Part shown: positions 7,686-15,168 of the stretch, one piece after another
Layout of the letters: every line of letters begins with the position of its first letter
Position numbering within the stretch: position 1 is the first letter of the stretch
From: Sphingomonas phyllosphaerae FA2
Lineage (GTDB): Bacteria; Pseudomonadota; Alphaproteobacteria; Sphingomonadales; Sphingomonadaceae
NCBI RefSeq assembly: GCF_000427645.1
Contig: NZ_KE386571.1
Span: 1,787,676-1,851,675 of the forward strand
Direction: 5' to 3'
Length of the DNA stretch: 64,000 nt
Position numbers and translations under genes: made by a program
The notes under the pieces: model-generated
Database searches by the model: none
What the model was told of the DNA's origin: nothing
The model's input: the letters and a program-made list of their open reading frames with translations, nothing else

Positions 7686-8699
7686 TCAGGCGATCGTCAC
7701 GGCATGCGCCCCTCCCGCCTGCTGCTCGAACCGGGTGCGTCGCCCTGTGAAGCACTCGATCACCATCGCCGCCGTGCGGGCATGCTCGCTCGGCTTGACG
7801 GTGGTGAACACGCCGCCGCCCGCCAAGGCCATCGGCAACAGCAACTGGTCGGCGAGATACGGTCCGGCAAAGGCCTCGCACGCCAGATAGCCGCGCATCC
7901 GCCCCACTGCCTTCTTCGCGACCCGCTCCGCCGTCACGCCCAGTTGCGCAAAGCCGCTCACAATCTCGGTGACATGCTCGAACTGTGCTTCCAGCAACAG
8001 GATGTTGCCCGGGCCCTGATCAGCCGGCAATTCCCGCATGAAGCATTCGCGCTCCAACCAGCCGAGCGCCTTGCGAACCAGTGCGATCTCCCGCTCGGCG
8101 ATTGACATGGGCAATCCGGCGAACAAGGCGCAGGCGGAAACGCCGAGCGCCTCGCCCCGCGCAATGTACTCGACCGACCGGAGCGGGCCGGGGGTGATAT
8201 CCACCTCGATCCGCCCGCCGCCGCGCGGGTAGAAGCCGTGACGGATAAGCCGTGCCTCCACCTGCCCGCCCATCCGCCGGACGATCGGAAGGAAGCAGCG
8301 CTCGATGAACTCGAACGGCGGGGCCAGCATGTTGTGGGTGCCGCCCTCCAGCACCAGCCGCGACGGAGCGTCGGCGAGCAGCAGCGGCATGAGGACCGTC
8401 TGCAACACCAGCCCCGTCGACCCCGCCGTTCCGACCGAAAATCGATAGTCGCCAGCCTTTACCCGGCCGGGACGAAAGGTCAGGTCGGACGACCCGACGA
8501 CCAGCCCCTCGCACGTCGCGCTGCCGATCGCGCACGCCGCCTCGATCGCGGTGACGTGCTGGCGCATTAGCCCCGGCTTCGACCGCCTGGCGCGGACATT
8601 CGTGATGCGGACCGGCTCCCCGGTAACAAGCGACAGCGCGCACGCATTGCGTACGACCTGTCCGCCGCCTTCGCCCTCGCTGCCATCAATCTCGATCAT
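7686..8699 (-). CDS. rtcA: RNA 3'-terminal phosphate cyclase
   Basis: RtcA converts RNA 3'-phosphates to 2',3'-cyclic phosphates through an adenylylated His. From the start at 8699 it has 337 residues, the usual length (E. coli about 338). Family motifs are clear: EIDGSEGEGGGQVVRNACAL at the N-terminus, KPGLMRQH, then GDYRF, HGFYPRGGG, DQGPGN, YLADQLLLPMALAG and the C-terminal PSEHARTAAM, which carries the His aligned with the E. coli nucleotide acceptor. It follows rtcB by 96 bases, and that gap can form a strong multi-stem RNA. The ribosome site is weak (GAGTGA), so translation may depend on that structure. Confidence 0.93.
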   Translation of the reverse strand: MIEIDGSEGEGGGQVVRNACALSLVTGEPVRITNVRARRSKPGLMRQHVTAIEAACAIGSATCEGLVVGSSDLTFRPGRVKAGDYRFSVGTAGSTGLVLQTVLMPLLLADAPSRLVLEGGTHNMLAPPFEFIERCFLPIVRRMGGQVEARLIRHGFYPRGGGRIEVDITPGPLRSVEYIARGEALGVSACALFAGLPMSIAEREIALVRKALGWLERECFMRELPADQGPGNILLLEAQFEHVTEIVSGFAQLGVTAERVAKKAVGRMRGYLACEAFAGPYLADQLLLPMALAGGGVFTTVKPSEHARTAAMVIECFTGRRTRFEQQAGGAHAVTIA

Positions 8700-8717
8700 G
8701 ATATTCACTCTGACCAG

Positions 8718-8815
8718 TGGTGTGCGTCGTCCACGGCCGCCTTGGCGGCCGGTGAAGCGGGGCAACAGGCCCCCGGCCTGTCGCTGTCTCCCGCTTCACC
8801 CTTTGACGCACACCA
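8718..8815 (-). ncRNA. Candidate structured RNA spanning the rtcB-rtcA junction
   Basis: Four perfect helices nest in 98 bases. P1: 8718-8728 (TGGTGTGCGTC on plus) with 8805-8815, 11 bp. P2: 8751-8761 (GGTGAAGCGGG) with 8790-8800, 11 bp. P3 inside P2: ACAGGCC (8765-8771) with GGCCTGT (8775-8781), 7 bp and a 3-base loop. P4 beside P2: GGCCGCC (8735-8741) with GGCGGCC (8744-8750). Together they form a three-way junction closed by P1. One strand of P1 lies in the last rtcB codons, the rtcB stop (8796-8798) lies in P2, and P1 ends 18 bases before the rtcA start. This looks selected rather than random, but whether it is a separate RNA, a processing site or a translation control element is unknown. 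Confidence 0.6.
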
Positions 8816-10022
8816 CCTGTTTCAACGTATGGACGATCTCCACCAGATCGGCCTGGGCGGCCATCACGGCTTCGATCGGCTTATAGGCCTTGGGCGTCTC
8901 GTCGATCACGCCTTCGTCCTTCCGGCATTCGACGCCCGCCGTATCGGCGATATGCTCGTCCAGCGTCACCAGCTTCTTGGCCGCCGTTCGGCTCATCACC
9001 CGGCCCGCGCCGTGGCTGCAGCTATCGAACGAGTCCGGGTTGCCAAGGCCGCGGACGATGAACGACTTGGCGCCCATCGATCCGGGGATGATCCCCATCA
9101 CGCCCTTCGCCGCGCGCACCGCGCCCTTGCGGGTCACCAGCACGTTCTCGCCGAAGTGGTTTTCACGCGTGACGTAATTGTGGTGGCAATTGACCGCCTC
9201 CAACTCCGCCTCGAACGGCTTGGCGATGACCTTGCGCATCGCGGCGATGACGTTGGTCATCATCATCCGCCGGTTGAGCGCCGCATAATCCTGCGCCCAG
9301 CCGACCGCCTCGACATAATCGTCGAAATGATCGGTCCCTTCCGGGAAGTACGCCAGATCCTCATCGGGCAGGTTCAGGTGCCATTTGCGCATGTCCTGCT
9401 TGGCCAGCTCGATGAAGAAGGTGCCGATGGCATTGCCGACGCCACGCGACCCCGAGTGCAGCATCACCCACACCTGCGCCTCTTCGTCGAGGCACAGTTC
9501 GATGAAGTGGTTGCCGGTGCCCAGCGTCCCCAGATGCACGAGGTTGTTCGTGTTCTTGAGCCGTGGGTGCTTCTCGCAGATCCGGTCGAAGCGCTGGACC
9601 AGCGTCGCCCACGCCGACACGATCGCAGGCGGCGGGCTGCCCCAGCTGCCATTGTCGCGCTTGCCCCGGCCGACGCTGCGACCGTGCGGCACCGCCTGCT
9701 CGATCGCCGAGCGGACACCCTCGAGATGGTCGGGCAGGTCGCTCGCCATCAGCGAGGTGCGCGCCGCCATCATGCCGCAGCCGATATCGACCCCGACCGC
9801 CGCCGGAATGACCGCGCCCTTGGTCGGGATCACCGAACCCACGGTCGCGCCGATTCCGATATGGACGTCGGGCATGGCGGCGACATGCTTGAAGATGAAC
9901 GGCATCTGCGCCGCCCGCGCCAATTGCGCCCGCGCGCCGTCCTCAACGGGAACGCCCCGCGTCCAGGCCTTGATCGGCACGCCACCAGGGACCTCGGTGT
10001 ATTCGTAAGCGGTGGCGGTCAT
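8796..10022 (-). CDS. rtcB: RNA-splicing ligase RtcB (2',3'-cyclic phosphate/3'-P ligase)
   Basis: RtcB joins RNA 2',3'-cyclic-phosphate or 3'-phosphate ends to 5'-OH ends using GTP and Mn2+, as in tRNA and rRNA repair. The protein has 408 residues, equal to the bacterial norm. Visible motifs: PDVHIGIGATVGSVIPT, the metal-binding Cys82 in VDIGCGM, GTLGTGNHFIE, HSGSRGVGN and CSHGAGRVMSR, whose His is the guanylylated residue of the family. The start at 10022 has a strong GAGGAG site. It is the first gene after a sigma-54 promoter at 10123-10142 facing it and is divergent from rtcR, so it is expected to be inducible by RtcR. Confidence 0.96.
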   Translation of the reverse strand: MTATAYEYTEVPGGVPIKAWTRGVPVEDGARAQLARAAQMPFIFKHVAAMPDVHIGIGATVGSVIPTKGAVIPAAVGVDIGCGMMAARTSLMASDLPDHLEGVRSAIEQAVPHGRSVGRGKRDNGSWGSPPPAIVSAWATLVQRFDRICEKHPRLKNTNNLVHLGTLGTGNHFIELCLDEEAQVWVMLHSGSRGVGNAIGTFFIELAKQDMRKWHLNLPDEDLAYFPEGTDHFDDYVEAVGWAQDYAALNRRMMMTNVIAAMRKVIAKPFEAELEAVNCHHNYVTRENHFGENVLVTRKGAVRAAKGVMGIIPGSMGAKSFIVRGLGNPDSFDSCSHGAGRVMSRTAAKKLVTLDEHIADTAGVECRKDEGVIDETPKAYKPIEAVMAAQADLVEIVHTLKQVVCVKG

Positions 10023-10047
10023 CGTCTAACTCCTCGGACTTACCTTT

Positions 10048-10075
10048 GAGGCGGCCGGCCTATTCCGGCCGCCTC
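10048..10075 (-). promoter_or_regulatory. Perfect 11-bp hairpin in the rtcB leader
   Basis: GAGGCGGCCGG (10048-10058) pairs with 10065-10075 around a 6-base loop. It lies in the predicted 5' leader of the rtcB mRNA, ending about 25 bases before the start codon and just outside the GAGGAG ribosome site. It may stabilise the 5' end or regulate translation. Confidence 0.5.
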
Positions 10076-10122
10076 TGCCGCGTGTCGGACCGTTCGATAC
10101 CATGCGATCCGACGAACATGGC

Positions 10123-10142
10123 TTTGCGAGGAGCGTGCCAAA
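10123..10142 (-). promoter_or_regulatory. Sigma-54 promoter of rtcB
   Basis: Read on the minus strand the sequence is TTGGCACG-CTCC-TCGCAA. The -24 GG (10139-10138) and -12 GC (10127-10126) are exactly ten bases apart, as sigma-54 requires, and the -24 half TTGGCACG is a perfect consensus; the -12 half has TCGC for TTGC. Transcription would start near 10114, giving a leader of about 90 bases before rtcB. The neighbouring divergent gene encodes the matching enhancer-binding protein RtcR. Confidence 0.75.
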
Positions 10143-10236
10143 TGCCGCCCGACAGTCGAGAAACTGGTTATCTACCTCGTAACATACGCTTCTCCTGACA
10201 CCTCGATCATGAGCAGGTTGGTCCACACTCCGAGCA

Positions 10237-10275
10237 GATACGATCGACAAGGATCGTAGTTTATCTTATCGTATC
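10237..10275. promoter_or_regulatory. Inverted repeats upstream of rtcR, candidate RtcR enhancer site
   Basis: TACGATC (10239-10245) and GATCGTA (10252-10258) form one dyad; GATACGAT (10237-10244) and ATCGTATC (10268-10275) form an overlapping one. The block is about 100 bases upstream of the rtcB -24 element, the usual enhancer distance, and immediately before the rtcR start, so RtcR could both activate rtcB and control itself. Confidence 0.45.
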
Positions 10276-10278
10276 GAA

Positions 10279-11871
10279 ATGAAGCCCACTGTCGCTATCG
10301 GTTTTCTCGGCTCGACGCTCGATGCCGCTAAGTTCGACGCCGGGCGGTGGAGCCGATGGCGGCCGACGGTCGGCCTCACCATGCACGAAGACTTGCGGGT
10401 CGACCGGCTCGTCCTGATCCACGGGACCCAGCATGCGCGCCTTGCCGCATTCGTAGCGCTCGACATCGCCTCCGTGTCGCCGGAAACGCGGGTCGAGATG
10501 CAGGTGATGGACTTCGCCGACCCATGGGACTTCGAGGAGGTCTATGGAAAGCTGCTCGACTTCGCGCGGGCCTATCCGTTCGATCCGGATGCGGAAGACT
10601 ATCTCGTCCACATCACGACCGGCACGCACGTCGCGCAGATCTGCCTGTTCCTGCTGACCGAGGCACATTATCTGCCGGGTCGCCTACTCCAGACACAGCC
10701 CGCCCGTGGGTCTGGCGGCGCGGCGGGGACGTGGAACATCATCGACCTCGACCTGTCGCGTTATGACAGCATCGCCACACGCTTCGCCGCCGACAGCGCC
10801 GAGAGCACCAGCTTCCTGAAATCGGGCATCGACACCAGCAACGCCGCCTTCAACGCGATGATCGACGAGATCGAGCAGGTCGCGGTCCGCAGCCGCGCGC
10901 CCTTGCTGCTGATGGGACCGACCGGCGCGGGCAAGAGCCAGCTCGCCCGGCGCATCTATGAGTTGAAACGGGTCAAGCGACAGGTGAAGGGGCCGCTGGT
11001 CGAGGTGAACTGCGCGACGTTGAAGGGTGATAGCGCCATGTCGGCCTTGTTCGGCCACCGCAAGGGCGCCTTCACCGGCGCCGCTGCGGACCGTGCCGGG
11101 CTGTTGCGCACGGCGGACACCGGCGTGCTGTTCCTCGACGAGATCGGCGAACTCGGCCTTGACGAACAGGCGATGATCCTGCGTGCGATCGAGGACAAGC
11201 GCTTCCTCCCCGTGGGCGCCGACCGCGAAGTCGACAGCGACTTCCAGCTGATCGCCGGCACCAACTGCGACCTTGCCGCCTGCGTGGCGGCGGGGACGTT
11301 CCGCGACGACCTGTATGCGCGACTCAATCTCTGGACCTTCGCGCTGCCCGGCCTTGCCGAGCGCCGCGAGGATATCGCGCCCAATCTCGACTATGAACTC
11401 GACCGCCATGCCGAGCGCGAAGGCGACCGCATCACCTTCAACAAGGAAGCGCGCGACCGTTATCTCGGCTTCGCGACCAGTGCCGAGGCACGCTGGCCAG
11501 GTAACTTCCGCGACCTCGCCGCCAGCGTCACCCGAATGGCGACCTTCAGTCCGTCGGGACGGATCAACGTCGACTGCGTCACCGCCGAGATCGCGCGGCT
11601 CAAGCGCCTTTGGACGGGCGGGGCGGACGCGCCCGATGCACTGGCCGATCTGCTGTCAACCGAGCAGTTAGAGGCGCTGGACCCGTTCGATCGGGTCCAA
11701 CTGGCGCATGTCGTCGCGACATGTTGGGCCAGCCGCTCGTTGTCCGACGCTGGCCGGACCCTTTTCGCCGCCTCTCGCCGCCAGCGTAGGTCGACCAATG
11801 ACGCCGATCGATTGCGCAAGTACCTCGCCCGCTTCGATCTGAGCTGGTCCGACGTGATCGACGGCCGCTGA
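10279..11871 (+). CDS. rtcR: RtcR, CARF-domain sigma-54 activator of the RNA-repair genes
   Basis: The 530-residue protein has an N-terminal RtcR-type CARF ligand domain (about 1-180; GFLGSTLD at the N-terminus, HITTGTHVAQICLFLLTEA at 111-129), then a AAA+ sigma-54 interaction domain with Walker A GPTGAGKS (213-220), the sigma-54 contact loop GAFTGA (263-268) and Walker B VLFLDE (283-288), and a C-terminal helical DNA-binding region. The order is that of E. coli RtcR, in which the CARF domain represses the ATPase until an RNA-derived ligand binds. Divergent from rtcB across a sigma-54 promoter. No strong ribosome site precedes the ATG, which fits low expression. Confidence 0.95.
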   Translation: MKPTVAIGFLGSTLDAAKFDAGRWSRWRPTVGLTMHEDLRVDRLVLIHGTQHARLAAFVALDIASVSPETRVEMQVMDFADPWDFEEVYGKLLDFARAYPFDPDAEDYLVHITTGTHVAQICLFLLTEAHYLPGRLLQTQPARGSGGAAGTWNIIDLDLSRYDSIATRFAADSAESTSFLKSGIDTSNAAFNAMIDEIEQVAVRSRAPLLLMGPTGAGKSQLARRIYELKRVKRQVKGPLVEVNCATLKGDSAMSALFGHRKGAFTGAAADRAGLLRTADTGVLFLDEIGELGLDEQAMILRAIEDKRFLPVGADREVDSDFQLIAGTNCDLAACVAAGTFRDDLYARLNLWTFALPGLAERREDIAPNLDYELDRHAEREGDRITFNKEARDRYLGFATSAEARWPGNFRDLAASVTRMATFSPSGRINVDCVTAEIARLKRLWTGGADAPDALADLLSTEQLEALDPFDRVQLAHVVATCWASRSLSDAGRTLFAASRRQRRSTNDADRLRKYLARFDLSWSDVIDGR

Positions 11872-11882
11872 TCCTGTGTCAT

Positions 11883-11906
11883 ACGGGGCGGCCGATGCCG
11901 CCCCGT
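11883..11906 (+). terminator. Hairpin after rtcR
   Basis: ACGGGGCGG (11883-11891) pairs with CCGCCCCGT (11898-11906) across six bases, starting 11 bases after the rtcR stop and ending just before the converging gene at 11912. No T-run follows, so it may serve both strands or act with Rho. Confidence 0.55.
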
Positions 11907-11911
11907 GCCGC

Positions 11912-12550
11912 TCAGGCCGCCGCCGTGATCCTGCACCATCCCGTGCGGAAGGCACTGATCTCGTCCGCCCAGAGTTGATGGGCCGTGTCGACGAGATCGG
12001 GATGCTCGCCGGCCCATCCGCTCGGCAGATGCTGCCGCGCCAACACGCAGAGGTGAACATGCTGCCGGGCGGTGCTGAGTCCGTCACCGGGCACGTGCAG
12101 CACTGCCATCGTCGACAGGCGACGACCGCCTGCCAGATGAACCGCCGCATAGGCCGACGCCATGTCGAGCAGGTCATGCGAAGGCATGTCATACTCGCCT
12201 TTGATGGTCAGGATCGCGGCGAGCAGCCGCTGATGCGGCCGGACGTTCGCATCATAATCCTCCAACAGCCGCCACAGCGGGGTATCGGGCGCCCCCTGCG
12301 CCAGGATCAGCCGATGATCGCGGGCCGTGACGGGCAGACCGCACGATGTCCGCGGCGCATCGGCTTCCGGTTTGAACGGCGCCAGCTTGCTGCCGAACAC
12401 CGCCATGACGTGGTTGACGCTCTGCCGGGATCGCGGGCGCAGCAGCGCATAGCCGACGGCCTCACAGCCGGGTTCGCGCACGTCATAGATCATGTCCATG
12501 ACCTCGGCCGGGCTGTGCCAAGGTACCACAGCCGCATTCTTGGTCTTCAT
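11912..12550 (-). CDS. Hypothetical protein of the mobilizable element (212 aa)
   Basis: Unrecognised protein. From the start at 12550 (MKTKNAAVVPWHSPAEVMDM; GGAG 12-13 bases upstream) it has 212 residues. The frame is open to an ATG at 12652, but the extra segment is Arg/Ala-rich without family look. There are no membrane segments. The second half is helical and His-rich (AVHLAGGRRLSTMAVLHVPG, ARQHVHLCVLARQHLP). It lies on the same strand and downstream of the relaxase gene, so it is probably element cargo or an accessory mobilization gene. It ends 40 bases from rtcR, giving a rough left limit for the element. Confidence 0.6.
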   Translation of the reverse strand: MKTKNAAVVPWHSPAEVMDMIYDVREPGCEAVGYALLRPRSRQSVNHVMAVFGSKLAPFKPEADAPRTSCGLPVTARDHRLILAQGAPDTPLWRLLEDYDANVRPHQRLLAAILTIKGEYDMPSHDLLDMASAYAAVHLAGGRRLSTMAVLHVPGDGLSTARQHVHLCVLARQHLPSGWAGEHPDLVDTAHQLWADEISAFRTGWCRITAAA

Positions 12551-12663
12551 TGTCTTTGTCACTCCGGCGGCGTGGGCTGCACACGCGTCGCCTTCTTTTT
12601 CACCCTGACGGTACAGCCGCCAAGGCGCACTCCTGCTTCGCTTCTTCTGCATCGGGCGCTCTA

Positions 12664-12879
12664 CTAGCGCCCGGCCTCCCGTCCGCGAGGCGGAAAACCG
12701 GGTGGAAAGTCTATATCGTTCGGACCTTTGCTCAGGCGGGGTGGGTTCGCATCACGCGCTTTTCGGCGCTTTCTTTGGTCCACCACGGGCAGCGCCAAGT
12801 CCGGCTCAGTCGATGCCAGTGGAAGCACCTTTGCATGCGGTACGGGCTCAGGCATCGCCGTTGCTTTCGCGACGGGCAT
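12664..12879 (-). CDS. Small Pro-rich ORF after the relaxase (71 aa), uncertain
   Basis: Begins 3 bases after the relaxase stop (ATG at 12879) and reads MPVAKATAMPEPVPHAK, a basic RKRRKARD patch and a C-terminal DIDFPPGFPPRGREAGR. The tight spacing suggests translational coupling to the relaxase. A 6-bp hairpin (12654-12659 with 12667-12672) overlaps its stop and could end the transcript. It has low complexity and might be non-coding. A conserved DFPPGF-type tail in other elements would confirm it. Confidence 0.4.
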   Translation of the reverse strand: MPVAKATAMPEPVPHAKVLPLASTEPDLALPVVDQRKRRKARDANPPRLSKGPNDIDFPPGFPPRGREAGR

Positions 12880-12882
12880 CGG

Positions 12883-14595
12883 TCATTTGATCACGTTCAC
12901 CGATGGTGATGCCGCCACAACAGACTCGACCGGGCTTGCAGGCACATCGTCCTTCGCACCTTGGACCGGTAGCGCCGGCGGGAGGGGCGAAAGCGATGGA
13001 CCAACCGCAGCAGCGGCCGGTAGGGCAACTCGCTCAGCGAGAGCATCATCTGGTCGCGGGAGTGACTGCTGAAGCGCACGCCACCGCTCCGCCAGATCGG
13101 GGTCCGCCAGTGCATCGGCGAGGCCATGTCTTACGGCCATGGCGTAGGTCCGCTCACGAAATTCGTGATCGCCCGTCACAATCACGCGGCCGTCCGATTT
13201 TTGAACGGCAAGACGAAACGCAGCGCGCATGGCCGCCTCGTCCCGTGCGATCACGTCGATTGCCTCACCCCTGTCGAGGAAGGCCGTGGGACCATCGGCT
13301 TTCCGGGCGTAGCGGACGCCGTCCGAGCAGGGATAGGCATGAAATCCATCGATCGACGGCAGATCGGCCGGGCGCTTGCAGCTCCCCACTCCGAAACTGG
13401 GGAACGCCCTTGCGCTATGGCGCTGACGCCACGCTTTGGCAAAGGCACCTTCCCCCTGCTCATAATACCAGCTTTCCAGATTTGGAGCGGGCCGTTTGGG
13501 CGCCTTTTGCCTGGCGAGGGCAGCCGCGCGTGCACGATCGGTGGCATGCTCTGACGATGCGGCGTCTCGCTTGGCTTTCTGCCACCTTTTCCACCGCTCG
13601 AGCTCGCCGCGATATTCATCAGCCCTGAAGGCCTTCGCTAGCCGATTCCCCTTCGCGTCACGGGCCGCGATTTCCACAGCGGCCGCCCGCGGGACGAAGT
13701 CCCCAAGGCGCTTTTCCAAGCGCACGAGGGTAATCGACCGATCGACGGCCGATGCTCGTACCTTCTCGTTTCCAACCGACAGGATTACGCCGTTCGTCCC
13801 GATGGTGTCATAGCTGATACCAACCTCGGCGAGCGAGCGATGCAACGCGTCCCACGATCGCGCCGCCCGGATCAGGGGCACGGCTTCCTCCTGGGCGATG
13901 CGGTGCGCGGAACGATAGCCCGTCCGGGTTTCGAACGCCGCGGCCTTCTGCGAGATCGGTTTCCGATCCGCATCGACGCGCGCCGCTGCCCCGGCACTCA
14001 TCACCATCCGACCATCGACCACCTGATAGCGAGCATCGGCTTCGGCCTGCCAGCCGAACCGATCGACGATCAGGGCAACCGCCTGATGCGCTGCCTCGAG
14101 CGTGAAGCCGTCGTTGATCTCGATCATCCGCCGGGCAAGCGGATCATAGCGGTTGAGCGCGATATGGACGTGACGATTGTCGGTGTCGCCATGGCAAGCA
14201 TAGATGCACGGCTGGTCGCTGACGCCGAGATGCCCGAGGAACATGCCGACCGCTTCGTCGATCTCGGCGGGCGTCGGCAACTCGCCCTCACGCCAACTCA
14301 GCAGCCAGTGGTCGATGGGATTGGGAGTGCGGGTTGCCGCCTGCGCAACGGCGATCATCTCGACGCGTTGCCCCTCGATGGCGGTGCTGACGAAGTTGCG
14401 ACCACCGATATGGAACAGGCGCTCGCCTTTCGTGCCACCGAGCTTCTCGCTCAGCATATAGGCGACCTGATAATCCTTCTCCTCGCTCTGCTTCTCGGGC
14501 TGCCGGAGATAGTCGACGAGGTTGCGGGCATGCCTCGCCCGCTCCGTGGTAGCATTGCGCCCGGCCGGGCGCGCCGGGATGCGTTTCACGATCAC
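12883..14595 (-). CDS. Relaxase, MOBP type (mobilization)
   Basis: A relaxase nicks oriT and pilots single-stranded DNA into the recipient. The 570-residue protein starts MIVKRIPARP and carries the three-His metal motif HGDTDNRHVHIALNR (His135, His142, His144) of the MOBP/PF03432 family. Tyr29 in ARNLVDYLRQ is the likely catalytic Tyr. Residues beyond about 250 are charged, and the C-terminus ends in a Pro/Ala-rich tail. Its start overlaps the MobC-like stop by four bases (ATGA), and a candidate oriT lies upstream at 15020-15052. No type IV secretion genes are nearby, so it would need a helper system. Confidence 0.88.
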   Translation of the reverse strand: MIVKRIPARPAGRNATTERARHARNLVDYLRQPEKQSEEKDYQVAYMLSEKLGGTKGERLFHIGGRNFVSTAIEGQRVEMIAVAQAATRTPNPIDHWLLSWREGELPTPAEIDEAVGMFLGHLGVSDQPCIYACHGDTDNRHVHIALNRYDPLARRMIEINDGFTLEAAHQAVALIVDRFGWQAEADARYQVVDGRMVMSAGAAARVDADRKPISQKAAAFETRTGYRSAHRIAQEEAVPLIRAARSWDALHRSLAEVGISYDTIGTNGVILSVGNEKVRASAVDRSITLVRLEKRLGDFVPRAAAVEIAARDAKGNRLAKAFRADEYRGELERWKRWQKAKRDAASSEHATDRARAAALARQKAPKRPAPNLESWYYEQGEGAFAKAWRQRHSARAFPSFGVGSCKRPADLPSIDGFHAYPCSDGVRYARKADGPTAFLDRGEAIDVIARDEAAMRAAFRLAVQKSDGRVIVTGDHEFRERTYAMAVRHGLADALADPDLAERWRALQQSLPRPDDALAERVALPAAAAVGPSLSPLPPALPVQGAKDDVPASPVESVVAASPSVNVIK

Positions 14596-14969
14596 GGGGC
14601 GTCGGCCTTTTCATCGCCATCCACCACATCGTCCAATTCGTAGACCAACCCAAGGATCGCGGTGCACACGTCGCCGAGCGTCGTGGCGATCACGAACTCG
14701 TCGACATCGTGCGTCTCGGCCAGCTTCTGGACGCGGCGACCCGCGACGTGCAGCGCTGCGATCTTGCGCAGGGCATCACGATTGCGCACGCCGCCACCGA
14801 ACAGACGGGCGCGAACGTAGGTGGAAATTCCCACTTCGCCGGCCTCGCTGATCAAGCGCTGCCGCTCCTCGGCAGTCACCCGGAAGACGATGCGGTCGCC
14901 GGAATCCTTCCTCGGCGGACGCTTGCCGCGCGCCTTCCGAGGAGCTCGGCCCGCGTCATTCTGGCTCAC
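14592..14969 (-). CDS. mobC: MobC-like relaxosome accessory protein
   Basis: This 125-residue basic protein has a Lys/Arg-rich N-terminus, then a ribbon-helix-helix-like segment (RIVFRVTAEERQRLISEAGE) followed by GISTYVRARLFG, the pattern of plasmid MobC/MbeC proteins that bind oriT and help the relaxase melt the nick site. The stop overlaps the relaxase start (ATGA). The oriT candidate is 50-80 bases upstream of its start. Family assignment is by pattern and context. Confidence 0.8.
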   Translation of the reverse strand: MSQNDAGRAPRKARGKRPPRKDSGDRIVFRVTAEERQRLISEAGEVGISTYVRARLFGGGVRNRDALRKIAALHVAGRRVQKLAETHDVDEFVIATTLGDVCTAILGLVYELDDVVDGDEKADAP

Positions 14970-15019
14970 GCCGTTTCTCCTGCGACAAGCCGTCGGCGCG
15001 GAGCAGGCCCCGCTGCGCG

Positions 15020-15052
15020 GCCGGTGGTGTCATACACCACCCATCCTGCTAC
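15020..15052 (+). other. oriT: Candidate oriT: inverted repeat plus IncP-type nick site
   Basis: GGTGGTGT (15023-15030) and ACACCACC (15034-15041) form a perfect 8-bp dyad with loop CAT. Directly after it is ATCCTGC (15043-15049), matching the IncP/MOBP nick consensus ATCCTG|C, so the nick would fall between 15048 and 15049 on the plus strand. It sits in the 199-base gap between mobC and the integrase, next to a MOBP relaxase, as expected for oriT. The rest of the gap (14970-15168) holds no gene. Confidence 0.7.
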
Positions 15053-15168
15053 CCTATTTCCTCCTTCTTCAGCGCGCAGGCGAGAGCCGGAGCGCGTGCT
15101 CCTTCTCACCTGGGTGCGCACCCTCCTTCTTCTGACTTGCCCAGGCCGCCGGTCGGGCTTGGGGCGCG

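Noticed and set aside
12654..12672. Hairpin GGGCGC/GCGCCC as a strong terminator
   Set aside because: Only six base pairs and no T-run; too weak to list as a separate terminator.
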